DNA of 64,000 bases from Oegoconia quadripuncta (lineage: Eukaryota > Arthropoda > Insecta > Lepidoptera > Autostichidae): NCBI GenBank assembly GCA_949316235.1, contig OX438750.1, positions 18,168,865-18,232,864 on the forward strand. The letters run 5' to 3'. Position 1 is the first letter of the stretch; each line of letters opens with the position of its first letter. The notes below the pieces were generated by a model. It saw only the letters and a list, made by a program, of their open reading frames with translations. It did no database searches and had not been told where the DNA came from. Shown here one piece after another: positions 44,882 through 55,671 of the stretch. A program made the position numbers and the translations under genes.

Positions 44882-44907
44882 GAGTCGTGTAAGTGGGCTA
44901 TGACCTT
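44882..44907 (-). repeat. Harbinger right terminal inverted repeat
   Basis: 26 bp, an exact reverse complement of 41533-41558. Confidence 0.95.
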
Positions 44908-44927
44908 AAACCCGGGTCAATGTGTAT

Positions 44928-45210
44928 GACGACCTGTTTGGTGTAGTGGTCAGAAACTCTGTTGCTATATCAAAAGGTCGCGGGTTCGAATCCCGTTAGC
45001 GGCTTATGTTTGTATGATGAATACGGACATGTGTACCCGAGTTATGGATGTTTTTCATTTATATATGTAATTATTTACAAAAAAAAATGTATTTGTGTAG
45101 TGTATCAACCATCTGGTATCCACAACACAAGCCTAGTTGCTTAGTGTGGAACTAGATGGCGCTGTCTGTATATGTCCAAGGATATTTTATTTATTTATTG
45201 TTATTTATTA
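44928..45210 (+). repeat. tRNA-derived SINE (type C)
   Basis: Head 'GACCTGTTTGGTGTAGTGGT' and B box GGTTCGAATCCCG, a body with 'ATGAATACGGACATGTGTA' and 'GGAACTAGATGGCGCTGT', then 'GTCCAAGGATATTTTATTTA' tail. It is clearly related to type A in the central body but has a different 3' end. It begins 20 bp from the Harbinger end. Other copies are at 60670-60928 (minus) and 63250-63505 (plus). Confidence 0.88.
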
Positions 45211-45214
45211 TAAA

Positions 45215-46200
45215 TGAAACTGTCGAAATAAAAATACCGTCAAATTAGCCCCATTGCAATTTCAGCGCATTCGGTTCGGTAGTTTTTGTAATCAAAGTGA
45301 ACAGCAGAATAGCATTACATATTTAGGCGATTGTACAGTTTTTGTACAGGCAAACTACGAGTATTTTTTAAATAATTTTATTGCAACGCTCTATCTCTCA
45401 GTCATTTATTTTCTATGTTCACTGTCGTAATTATTATTATTTCTAGTATGTGAAAAAATATATTTCGAAGTGGGCGCCATTGTGTTACAGAGAATATAGA
45501 AAATAACTGTTTCAGAGATACGGACGTTTCAATGAAGTTATTTAAAAAAAAACTCGTACAATCGTCAAAAAAAAAATATTTTAAGGTGGCTGATCTTTGC
45601 AATTACTTTTATGAAATTAGAACTATTTATTGGATGATAAATAACTAAATGTACTTAACACAATATGAAGGCACGCGTTCTCGATTTTTTACTGTACAAT
45701 TCCGTCCCAATTTCACTCAGCTCCTTCGAGGAATCGTGATGCCTACCAGAAAAATACTGTTGGCAAAATAGTATGGAACTAATTCCATTATGGTGTCGCG
45801 TGGGGGCCATAAACGCGCCACAGCGTGGACAGCCAGGGTGTCATTAGCCAAAAGAAATCCCACATTGTGTCAGTGATACCGGGAACGTTTAAAGAATTCG
45901 CTTCTTTGTATACGTATTGTCATATTGTTTTTACGATTTTGTCCTCATTGTGTGATTGTTAGGGAGTTAAATGTAGTTAGGTCCTTTGTGGGTATTGTGG
46001 TCCGATTTCACGCAGCTACAAGCGTCTATTGGTTGTTGTCGTTGCATAGAATTGGCTCGTTTATTAGTGCCGGCGGGAACTTGACGCGATTGATTGAGGT
46101 GTTTCATTATTATTAGTCATCACTATAAGTTAAACTGTCAATTTAAGGGTGATATTCGCTACCCACTAATACTTCTGGCAAAAATAGGTTGATTTAGTTA
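45215..46200. other. Gene-free stretch with a GC-richer island
   Basis: No supported gene. Bases 45690-45900 are single-copy-looking and GC-richer (GCGTGGGGGCCATAAACGCG). The 63-codon frame at 45925-46116 has no motif. Confidence 0.4.
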
Positions 46201-46210
46201 CATTGAACAA

Positions 46211-46415
46211 ACAACCGATTAGTATAGTGGATATAGACCCTGTCACCGAACCAACGGCTGTGGGTTTGAATCCCGCGAGGGGTAAATGTTTGTGATGAAT
46301 ACGAATGGATGTTTATATGCATATTTATGTATGTTTGCCCGTTACCTAGTACCCATAGTACAAGCTTTCTTAGTTTGGGACTAGATGATTGTTGTAAGCG
46401 TCGGAAATATTTATC
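46211..46415 (+). repeat. tRNA-derived SINE (type A), diverged
   Basis: Head 'CCGATTAGTATAGTGGATA', degenerate B box (GGGTTTGAATCCCG), body with a small deletion around 'GTGATGAATACGAATGGATG', ending 'GTAAGCGTCGGAAATATTTA'. An older copy than the one at 24570. Confidence 0.85.
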
Positions 46416-46606
46416 ATTACTTTACGAACCGCAAAATGAATTTAGGTGATAACAGAAATTAGTACATATCTAAAAAATCTTAAATATAATTCGTTACCAT
46501 TATTTGTACACACTCCGGTATATTATTCATGATTTAAGAAACTAATTTATTCATATAATATTATAAGCTATGGGAAAAGTAATTATACAATTTATTAAAA
46601 AAAAAA

Positions 46607-46810
46607 TCACAAATAAAAAACTAGCCCCAAATCCCTGGTTGGTGGAATGCTGCCCAGAAGGCTGGCCGCGTTGCCTCGCTGTATAGCAAGGCTGAACAGT
46701 AAGGAATTCAAATTGCTCTTCGTCGGACAACGTTGTCGAACTACGCGGCCGGAGTGGATTCTTTGACCAAAGTATTGGCCAGCCCTCACGAAATATGCAC
46801 TTATGCTCAA
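46607..46810 (-). pseudogene. LINE C-terminal remnant
   Basis: The minus-strand frame gives 'AGQYFGQRI', 'FSLAIQRGNAASLLGSIPP' and 'GLVFYL', the characteristic last residues of one insect non-LTR group ('...LA.QRGNAASVLGT.P...'). A frame shift separates the two halves. No RT core remains. Confidence 0.7.
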
Positions 46811-47234
46811 AAAGTTACTTAAGAAACTCGGAGTTCAATATCATCTCTTATTCAGTTTTTGCTGTCGACTCCCTAAGAAAAAGTATTATTTTAATTTTTC
46901 TTACATTAACTTTACTTTAATATTGTTTCAGTTAATATTTATTAACCACTTTACGAAAGAGATCCAAAATGCTGACCTGTTTGAGGATGACCTGACGGTG
47001 ATCACGAAACAATTGTATTTGTTCTTGTGCCATTATTGAAAATATTGTTAATATTTGATCGTGTCTTTTGTCAAGTAAGTCTTTTAGTGTAAAACAACGT
47101 AAATTCTAAGTAAATAAATAAATAAATTGCGATTTCATTTCAAATTATTATCTCAAAATTGTTTCAATGTCAAATCAAAACTGTTCTTTGAATTTATTTA
47201 GTTATTCATACGAAATCTTTACTTTTTTTCATTA

Positions 47235-47316
47235 ATTTTGTAGGCCAGATAATAAGATTTTCTGAAATTGTATTTCTCTTTCTGTTGTGCAATAAAGTGT
47301 ATTTGTATTTGTAAGA
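47235..47316 (+). mobile_element. LINE 3' end
   Basis: 'TTTCTGAAATTGTATTTCTC', 'TTGTGCAATAAAGTGTATTT': the same 3' terminus as 18535-18656. Confidence 0.7.
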
Positions 47317-47319
47317 TTT

Positions 47320-48410
47320 AAAGTTATTTAAGATACAAATAAAAGGATTATAATTTAAAGTCGCCATTGTGACATACAATGTTTATGTCGATATTTATTA
47401 TGGATGCCACAAAATAAAATGAAAATTATAACTTTTTTTTGTATGAAAAATAAAATATTTAATATCTGTTTGAGACTTTGTTTATACGTTTAATGATATT
47501 ATCTGCTTGCTCTTCATTCGGCTTCTAAAGGGTATTTTATTACACGTTGTATATTATTATTTGTACTACTTAAAACGTAATTTCAAATTTTGTGTACTAT
47601 TTACTGCCGAATCAAATAAACATTATGTATCTCTAAGGTTTTCTGGTAGAAAACTCTATCGGAGTTAAGCTCGCCTTTGTACCTACATTTTCTATACAAT
47701 GCATATTTCTGTAACAGTTGTGTGTGTAATCAAAATATTAACTAAGATAAGATATTAAGTAAACGCTTTTACAATCGTAACGGATTAGTGTGAAAATGCC
47801 ATGTGCTTCCAACGATGCTTATCTAACAAGTAGAAGTAAGTCACTTTGGTTGTCTAAATCATTAATTATATCGACAGTTGTCACAAGAAATTCAGGATTA
47901 TGAGAGAAACCAATCTGATAGTATTATCATGGAATTCGAATCAAAAGAAAGAGCTGCTTGTATAAGTGTCACTATACTATGATAGATTGCTGTATACAAA
48001 TAATTAAAACAATACATTTAGAATGCATACCCTCAGACTATTAAGCTTTGTCGGCGATGGAGCACGAACAATAGGTAGCAAAGTGGGTCATGTTTTTACA
48101 CAGCCCTAAGCCCGGTAATGTTGCCAATTCCACAAAGCAACACAGACAATGCCGGGTAACACCGGTGGCTAAGACAATATTATTTATGACAACAGAAGCT
48201 ATCTTACAATGAGGCATGCAAAAACAAAACAATTAACATGAGTTAAGGTCGGTACGAAATGTATATATAATATGGATACAGAGGGATATTTCTTCTAGTA
48301 AGCTCTATTTTAATAAGTTTATAAATACTGTAACATATAGTTAGTTACTATATCTAAAAAAAAAGATTTTGTACCGACACAATTTCCCCTTTCCGTGTTC
48401 TCAAACTCTA
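47320..48410. other. AT-rich gene-free stretch
   Basis: No supported gene. The 63-codon minus frame at 48041-48232 is cysteine-rich but unrecognised. Confidence 0.4.
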
Positions 48411-48416
48411 TTTTTC

Positions 48417-48470
48417 TTATTTTAATTTATTAGACAAATCTCTGTAGCTTTGTCTAATAAATTAAAATAA
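48417..48470. repeat. Perfect palindrome: 22-bp arms, 10-nt spacer
   Basis: Arms 48417-48438 and 48449-48470 are exact reverse complements (TTATTTTAATTTATTAGACA...), separated by TCTCTGTAGC. No gene nearby. It has the same arm length as the palindrome at 25419-25467 but a different sequence. Confidence 0.9.
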
Positions 48471-48479
48471 AAACTAATA

Positions 48480-49445
48480 TATTAGTGAGCAATAAAGATT
48501 TCTATTCTATTCTAATATATAATTGAAAGTATGTGTAGTAAATGAGACAATTTATAAATTGTTCAAAAAGACCGAATAGTAAAGTAATACAGAGAAAAGG
48601 ACTATGAGAAATTTGGGACTGAGTCTTAAGTACTTTTATTCAATCAACGGTTTTGAAGTTGGATTTATTTTACATATTTTAAACATCATTTAATTAACAT
48701 AGGTAAGGAATAATTAACTATTTATCCTGTATCAATAATTTGTTAGAATTTAATTTAATAACATTGATTTTAAACATCCTTTTTAAAAATTTCCGTTTAA
48801 ATTTTATAAGTTCGACAAATCCAAGTACTTACTCTCACAAACACAATGGCACTAGCTTCAACACGACACAGTTCCTCTTCACACTTTAATTACTTAAACA
48901 CATTTTACACCCCGTCTGTCAGAGATAGATAACTGTACAATATACGGGACAAATCTACGTCACATGATGACATCCCGCGGAATCCCGTTACCGCCATAAA
49001 CGGTAAATAACGGTGCAATAGTGAACCATTTTGGAGCAACCCCTTTCAACAATTATGAATACGTAATTACACAAGACCCTGTTATTGGGACAGTTACACA
49101 AAAGTAACGTTATTTGTCCCTGGAAGAAAGTACGGGACAAAAGACTTTCTCCGTGAAAGGGTGACGGTACTTCCTAGTTAAAGGCGTGACTAATCAGGTG
49201 ACAGTGTTGCTTCGAACTGTAACATTTTGTGGTAAATGTTTGAAAGTTTGACTTCAAATTTAAAACAAACAGAAACAATTAAAATTAAATTTCATAAAGT
49301 TTATAAATTCACACTGTTATACTGTTAGGTAATAACAGCAGGACTCCAGGCTTTTAAAGTGTATCTATTCTATATTTTTTGGGAAGATTGTTTTTTATAC
49401 TTTACCTCCGAGACTTATTTAAGAGTAAATGATTTTTGACCCTAT
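48480..49445. other. Gene-free stretch
   Basis: No coding motif. Bases 48900-49180 are less AT-rich (CCCGCGGAATCCCGTTACCG) but show no recognised feature. Confidence 0.4.
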
Positions 49446-49457
49446 TTATATTGGAGT

Positions 49458-49667
49458 ATGTTCGTTAGGCAAAACATGTCATCATTTAATAAGGTCTCTG
49501 ATGTCGTAAGTGGTCGAAACTTGAGGGATATGGATCGTTTGGTTTTGCCCAGAATAGCATGCGTGATAATGGACAAAAGTACATGTGTGACATCCATTCG
49601 AGTGTATAATAGGATTCCGCTTGAAATTAAAGGTTCAAAGGAACCTCAATTAAAAATAAAACTTTAA
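49458..49667 (+). pseudogene. Probable LINE C-terminal fragment
   Basis: A 69-codon frame with 'GRNLRDMDRLVLPR' and 'TSIRVYNRIPLEIKGSKEPQ' resembles the closing part of many insect RT proteins (a short R...L.LP segment, then 'YNKLP..IK'). No 5' part or tail is recognised, so the assignment is tentative. Confidence 0.45.
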
Positions 49668-49849
49668 AGATTTGGCTGGTAAATTTTATTTATATATTTA
49701 ATTATATATTTTATAGTCTTAAGGAATTTTATTCTAAAAGAGCACCAATGACATAATTATTATTAATACTTTGACATTGTTCGCGCCACTACAAAGGGGC
49801 GCTTCTTATTTTCTTTATAGTCTTAATGTAGGTAACCGCTATATTCCAA

Positions 49850-50330
49850 ATTCACGTCTACCGCTTTATCGGCTGCATCAATGTCACTGACCGTCCTTAC
49901 GGTCAGTCCTATGATCGACCTCGTCATCGCCGGTTGTCGATTGTTCGGCTATAATTGCTTGAGGATCCTCTGGATCTTCACCTCGGAGTGTACGCATTGC
50001 GCTCCATCCGCGGTAATAAGAAGCTCTGGCTATCTTGTAGCCAGTATCGAAGGACGCTATTATAAGGTGTAGCATCAGTGACGGACGACCAGAGAGCCGA
50101 GAAGAAGCGCTGCCAGGCCCTGAAGAGTACCAGCTCAAGACCGTGGCTAAGAGGTGATCGTAGCTTCCCTTGGTGCAGCCCCCTTTTGGATCAAAGGTCA
50201 GACGTTACGCTCACTTTTGTAAACCTATGGATACCTACCCGCTCGTGGGTTAGCGATCAGCTATATAACTTAGCTGCCGCGTCCACAGACATGTTTATAA
50301 AAATGCAAATGTTAGATTTTATAATATTAT
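49850..50330. other. GC-richer segment with an unrecognised minus-strand frame
   Basis: The minus frame 50138-49884 (84 codons, 'SYYRGWSAMRTLRGEDPEDP') has ordinary protein composition but no family that I know. ACTGACCGT-CCTT-ACGGTCAGT at 49887-49908 is a perfect short hairpin. The segment could be an unclassified repeat or a coding remnant. Confidence 0.25.
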
Positions 50331-51032
50331 AATTAATTTTAATTTAAATTATATATGCATGAACATTCATATTGTACGCCGGTTAGAGGTAAGGACTGTC
50401 AAACCAATGCAACAATATTGTAATATCACCTATGTACCACAGTTCTACAATAAATTGATTCTGATTCGATATTCAAACTATGTAGAAGGAGTCTTAAAAA
50501 CTACTACCCCGCCCTGAGTTTGACGACGTGGAAAAAGCCGACTACTTACTACTACTTACTGCACCTTATTTCACAGGTACCTAACTACCACTAAAAAGGT
50601 CAAGATATTAATTAGCACCTATAGACAGCAGTAATATAGACGTGCTATGTGCTCTGCGTCAGACGTGCCGATTAATGGGGATTACCGCGTGTTTACTGGC
50701 TGTCGACTTGATGACATTATTGCTAATGCTAAGGCAACATCTCGCACCCAACCGAGTCAATATTGACAATAGCGATAGTATGGTTTAGGAGTAGGTGTTA
50801 TAGATCTAACTAAAATATTTTAAATGTACAATCCAAATGAGGAGAAATTTTTACTGTCATCTACAGTCTATAATCTACCTTATAATTGTGTGTATATTTC
50901 GGAAGTTTAGTTTAAATATATCAATGGTCTCAATCGCATTGATCTATGCTCTAACAGGTATACTGTCATTCCTGAAAATAGACGCCAGTATTTAGTTATT
51001 TCTAATTTTAGTGAATGGTTAGTGGCCGAGTT

Positions 51033-51359
51033 AATATTAATAATTAATATTTCGGATGCTTACACCAATTATCCAGTCCCAAAGTAAGCAAAGCTTACTC
51101 TGGATAGATAACGGATACATAAGTACTTTACCTCTACCTACTTACCTAAACTTACCACTTTTCTGAAACTGTATTTTCTTTTCTGCTGTGCAATAAAGTG
51201 TATTTGTATTTATATAATACAATACAATACAAATACTCTTCATTGCGAAAAATAATTTACAATATTTTTTTATGAAATAAATACCCATGACTCGGAATTC
51301 GAACCCGCAACTGTTAGTTTCGCTGACAGGGTCACTGTCCACTACACCAATCGGTCGCC
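51033..51359 (-). repeat. SINE type A, interrupted by LINE tails
   Basis: A reverse type A copy: tail and body at 51033-51120 and head at 51270-51359 (B box region GAATTCGAACCCGCAAC on the plus strand). Between them sit a plus-strand LINE 3' end (51154-51212, 'TGTGCAATAAAGTGTATTTG') and a reverse-orientation LINE tail (51216-51250, 'AATACAATACAATACAAATA'). Confidence 0.75.
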
Positions 51360-51364
51360 TCTTA

Positions 51365-52180
51365 TTTTTAATATGTTTACTTCGAATACGCATTGTACAT
51401 GTATTACCAGCACCATCAAAGATGGGTTAGGCATACATCGAGGTTATGAGCTCGGCATGATATAGGTAGTTACGAAAACAGATAGTCTTAGTAGTAGGTA
51501 GCCCTAGAAAACAAGTAGTCCTAGAAGTCTAAATAGCCCCGACAGACCTACTGATACTCGTCTCAGCGAGGTACTTGTAAATATAATCTCTCTCACATTA
51601 CCGATTGAATATTGCAGTGTCACATTATAACATTGACAAAAAATTAAACAGGTGATAAAAAGGCTTCAAATAAACAAGCAAGCTAATGCAATTGGGCTAA
51701 CATTGACTTCTTAATAGCTAAGCTGTTGAGTAAGACAAAGTAGTCCTTAATCCAGAACGTCTTTATACACCTACTTTGTAAGGCTCCTGTCTATTTGGGG
51801 AACGGATTTGTAGAGATTAAGCCCTCGTCTTTGCATCGCTTGTGTTGTTTCTTTTCTATCACCCAGTAATCTCGTTGATACTTTGGTATGACAGCACTTC
51901 TGTAAATGTAGTTTCAATGTTACCCACTTTTGTCACAAGTTTTATATCAACTTTTTCAATCACTAAGTTATTTCTAACTTTGTGGGAAAATTACATCTTA
52001 GGTTACAGGTTGAGGAGAATTTTTTTTTAATCATCATAGAACTTATCCTCATATTATTATAAACTCATCGGGAAGAGCTGTATCTAAATCTTGAACAGTA
52101 ATTTCCAGAAACCAATTTTTTCATAAAAGAACTTTACAGTGGTTTTGTAAGTGATGAGTCACTTTTTATATGAGGGTTCT
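51365..52180. other. Gene-free stretch
   Basis: No supported gene or repeat. Short TAG-rich direct motifs (AGTAGTAGGTAGCCCTAG, CAAGTAGTCCTAGAAGTC) occur at 51488-51545. Confidence 0.4.
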
Positions 52181-52183
52181 GTT

Positions 52184-52423
52184 GGAGAATTACAGCAAAG
52201 AACAAAATGGCACAGCAACAAAGGTCCTGAATTAGCCACTGGCGATTTAGTCATTATAAAGAATGATAACCTTCCACCCCTGAAATGGCTTCTGGGCAGA
52301 GTGCAGGAGGATATTAAGGGTCCGGACGGACATGTTCGCGTGGCGGAGGTTAAACTGCCAAACGGCAGCACTGCAAGACGGGCAGCGGTAAAACGGTTCC
52401 GGTTGCCTTCGGAGGAGATCTAA
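52184..52423 (+). pseudogene. BEL/Pao retrotransposon polyprotein, C-terminal end
   Basis: An open frame gives 'GELQQRTKWHSNKGPELATG', 'DLVIIKNDNLPPLKWLLGRV', 'DGHVRVAEVKLPNG' and 'RRAAVKRFRLP'. This is the SH3-like domain after the integrase core of BEL/Pao elements (DUF5641-like), which helps bind DNA during integration. Homology starts abruptly at about 52184. Upstream there is no integrase, RT or protease, so only the 3' tip of the element survives. Confidence 0.9.
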
Positions 52424-52595
52424 TTTTATTTTATTCAATTATCTTTTTATGTTTTGTTAATGTTGTGTTTGTACCTATGTATTTTGCCCATTTCCAATAA
52501 TTCGCGCGGGCAGCATGTTACTCGTAAAGTAAATTCGAATAAAAAGAGGAGTCAGATTGCCGAGTTCATTAATTGTCCAAAATCCAACAGGTTCG
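52424..52595 (+). mobile_element. Possible 3' LTR remnant of the BEL/Pao element
   Basis: It follows the polyprotein stop directly, contains 'GCGCGGGCAGCATGTTACTC' (GGCAGCATGT is a common word in Pao-type LTRs) and an AATAAA at 52539-52544, and could end at 'CCAACA'. No 5' LTR is available for comparison. Confidence 0.35.
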
Positions 52596-52599
52596 TTAC

Positions 52600-53160
52600 T
52601 TGATATCAGTGTGGGTATTTTAACTACATTTCACTAAGCAAATACGATACGTACAGTCGACAACACGACCAGTGCATTCATTACTTTGATCTTTGAACCA
52701 ACTGTATGTAGTTTGCGCATAGTTCTACTTACTTCTGTAGTGCCACTGTTGAATGTATTACCTATGTAGCATATGTGTATTAATTTCTATTTACTATATT
52801 ATTAAAATGTTCGCTCGTTATTTAAACTCTGAACATGTCGATACGATTAACCATTTCAGAATACTGTCGCCTTTTGCTTGCTATCGACCGGCGTTCGTCT
52901 CTCATACGACCGGCGACCGCTGCCCGCAGTACGGCCAATGTGCATGTGAGTGTTAATTCATATATGGCTCGTTAATTTTCCTTAACGCCCGCGCCGATGG
53001 AGCCGCGGCGTACTAATGAATTTCAATTTGTTCCCGGCCGCGGACGTTTTTTTCCCAAAACACCCGAATAACGCGGCGTGCGCGCCAACCGGGTTAGGTT
53101 AGGATTAGAGTGAATAAATTTTGCGGATGGTACATTTTTTAGCTTTGGCATTCGGTATTT
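52600..53160. other. Gene-free; GC-rich, regulatory-looking island
   Basis: Bases 52860-53100 are GC-rich, single-copy-looking and rich in homeodomain-type words (TTAATTCA, CTAATGAATTTC, GTTAATTTTC) beside CCGCGG words. No coding motif. Confidence 0.4.
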
Positions 53161-53164
53161 TGCG

Positions 53165-53475
53165 GCATTACGTCAATTTTTCTGTATTCGTTTATATATT
53201 CACCGAGCGGCCCATACCCGTTCATTCTTATCATGTAGATTGTCAGAAATTTTATAATAGCCTTTGGCACATAGCTCCCGTTTAATGGTGGTTTTAAATT
53301 TATTTAAAGGCAAATTTTGAATGTCTACCGGAACCTTATTACACCAACCAAGCATCTAGATAATTGCACGTTTCAAAGACGATAATAAGCTACTTTAAAT
53401 GAACAACCTTTGAGTTTCTTGCTCGTTCTTGTCCGGTGAGTACCTAAACTTTGTGAATGTGCATTAATTATGATA
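53165..53475 (-). pseudogene. LINE C-terminal remnant, reverse orientation
   Basis: The minus strand gives 'NKVPVDIQNLPLNKFKTTIK', 'RELCAKGYYKISDNLHDKN' with 'VW', homologous to the LINE end at 18924-19043, plus upstream decayed parts ('HRTRTSKKLK'). Frame shifts are present. Confidence 0.75.
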
Positions 53476-54010
53476 TTAAGTTAAGAATGTTACGTTTTCA
53501 AATGATCCTATGAGCAAGTTGCAAACATTACATTTGTAAAATTTGTTACACCCAAGTGCTTATTTTGGAAATCTCTGACCACCCCGTTTAGGATAAAGAT
53601 CATGAGGTTATATATGTATCTATATATAATACAACCATTTCACTTGCCCAATATCTACATTACATATTTCTTAAAATAATTTTTCTCTTTGGTATGCTAG
53701 ACTAGTTCAAACTGTACATCCAATACGAATTATCCAAACCACTCAAATATAAAATTCCCGGATAAACCAACCGAAACTCATTCAAATTCTCACCTCAACT
53801 CAGTTAAATTGAATAATGTCGGAGGCGAGAGGAAAGTTATGATGACGTGCACCAGGAGGGAATGAGTGCTGACAACTTGTTGTGGGTACACCGCGGGATA
53901 TGTGACGAGGTGACACGTTTTACACACACGTACGAACTTTCCTAGTCAACTTTTTAAAGTAAATATATGTCAATGGCGCGGAAATGATAATGCAACTAAT
54001 ATTATTTAAC

Positions 54011-54316
54011 CGCCTCCGTGGCTCAATGTAAACAACATTGGGTTTACGATTCGGAGGTCGCGGGTTCGATCCCCAGCGGGGAACATGTTTAAGTACTCGG
54101 TTTGGTTGGTGGTAGGGCATTTTAAACGTCCGCCTGGCTAGCTACCGCCATCTTATCTAAATCTCCTTGTTGTGTACCGGTTGTCAGAGATTAGATAGCC
54201 AGTCTCCCAAATGTGTTCGTGTTTGCGGGTCAGTGCCCTTCCACCTACGACCTCATCTTCACTTAACATCAGGCGTGATTGAGGACAAGTAACAACCCGT
54301 TGTGCATAAAAAAAAA
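54011..54316 (+). repeat. tRNA-derived SINE (type B), complete
   Basis: Near-identical head to 23121, including B box GGTTCGATCCCC. The body has an internal ~25-bp deletion (the 'GCAGCAATGTTAATAGC' segment is missing) and ends in poly(A) at 54308-54316. Confidence 0.88.
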
Positions 54317-54419
54317 TTATTAATCTGAACATTAGGATATTAAATTTGTGTGTTTGTTGCTCAATCCCGGCGAAATGACTGAATTGATGACTGACTGAAT
54401 GAACAGGAATAAAAGAATC

Positions 54420-54545
54420 TTTGTTTGTTTGTTTGTAAACGCTTTATTGTACTTCGTGAAATTTACTTTATTACCTAAACTTTGACTTAAAAATCAAGTA
54501 CAAAGGCGGACTTATCCCATAAGGATCACCTCCAGTCACCTTAGT
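54420..54545 (-). mobile_element. LINE 3' UTR fragment, reverse orientation
   Basis: The minus strand gives 'GACTGGAGGTGATCCTTATG', 'GGATAAGTCCGCCTTTGTAC', then 'GTACAATAAAGCGTTTACAA' and a (CAAA)n tail. Confidence 0.75.
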
Positions 54546-54832
54546 TTTCCAAAGAACAAATTTACTGGCCGTGCACAAAGTAAATCAATTTTCTTAATTT
54601 TGGGTAAAACTTGTAAGTATTGGCTAGAAGCAAACTTATGACCTATACTATAATAAATAGATGCAAAGTAATGCATACTTACATATACATCAATATACAA
54701 TGTTGTGGAAAAATACAATTAATACATACGCGAAATATCTACTTGCATTTACAGATATGCGATCGGGTCTCACGGCCGGATGGCAAATGCCCTTTGAAAT
54801 CCGTATTTTATAATTAAACAAAACAACTGACA

Positions 54833-55054
54833 TCAATACGGATACGGGCGCAGATTCTGTATGTTTGTTTGTGCGGCTCGCGTTGAGACTCGATTCAGAT
54901 CTGTGGTTATGGACTTTAAGCTATGACTGTAAAGTTCGCAGTCGTTTGGGGTGAAACCGTGAATTCCGATGAGAGTTGTGTTTATGGGCTTACGGAATAA
55001 CAGTAGTTCTCTATCTATGTGCATCATCAGCTCATTTATGTCATACGAAGTCAC
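54833..55054 (-). CDS. Candidate last exon, function uncertain
   Basis: The minus strand has a good acceptor (TTGCTTTTCAG, ending at 55055) followed by 73 open codons to TGA at 54835-54833. The protein starts VTSYDINELMMHIDREL and contains 'LLLFRKPINTTLIGIHGF' and 'CELYSHSLKSI'. Composition is protein-like. The pattern L-L-L...R.P...T..G..G F...ELY...LKS is faintly reminiscent of the C-terminus of insect odorant receptors (7tm_6), whose last intron is often phase 0 as here, but the match is weak and the end differs. It may belong with 55961-56101. Confidence 0.3.
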   Translation of the reverse strand: MTSYDINELMMHIDRELLLFRKPINTTLIGIHGFTPNDCELYSHSLKSITTDLNRVSTRAAQTNIQNLRPYPY

Positions 55055-55671
55055 CTGAAAAGCAACTATTCATAAATTTTATTATAGCAACCCAATCGTA
55101 GCACTTCATTGTTAAGTCTTGAAGAGTTCCCGTCTCACCATATGTACTACAGTATCACATCTAGATGAAATTTAAATGGCACCACCTCGAGACTATCTTC
55201 TTCCCCATATAAAAATAGTTACATAAGTAAGGTTTCGAAATCGTAGAATCCTCTTTTTAAAAATCGGTTATACAGCCTCGCTATACAACGGAGTATTTCG
55301 GCAAGCTTCCTGGGGTTCTCCTGACCCAAGAGGGCCTCGAGGTAAGCTTTTTATTAATAGTTGTTTTTAAAACATTTTAATGCAAATTGCGGTTCTCTGG
55401 TTAATAAATTAATTCAGTTATCTGTACAAATAAAATTCGACAGGATAGGAAGTTTGAAAAAATCATCCTACCTCTATGTATGGCGTTCCACATTACTGTC
55501 AGTATAGAGTCATTTCAAAATAGATTAATCACCACCTAATTTAAAAAAAATAAAAAGCCCGGCTATGTAAAAAGAATAGAATAGAAGAAGAAAAAAATAG
55601 AAACGCCTAGAAGCTCTCCACACGTCTGCTGTATATAAAATCCCATATAGAGACGCGCGAGAAACATAACC

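Larger units (their letters stand above)
41533..44907. mobile_element. Complete PIF/Harbinger DNA transposon (~3.4 kb)
   Basis: Bounded by 26-bp perfect terminal inverted repeats (41533-41558, starting AAGGTCATAGCCCACTTA; mirror at 44882-44907). Inside are both genes expected of this superfamily: a DDE nuclease on the plus strand and a MADF/Myb-like DNA-binding protein on the minus strand. Both have two exons and no disabling mutation that I can see. Subterminal regions are GC-rich with short direct repeats. A 3-bp target duplication (usual for Harbinger) is not evident from the flanks. Known elements of this kind need both proteins to transpose. Confidence 0.92.
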
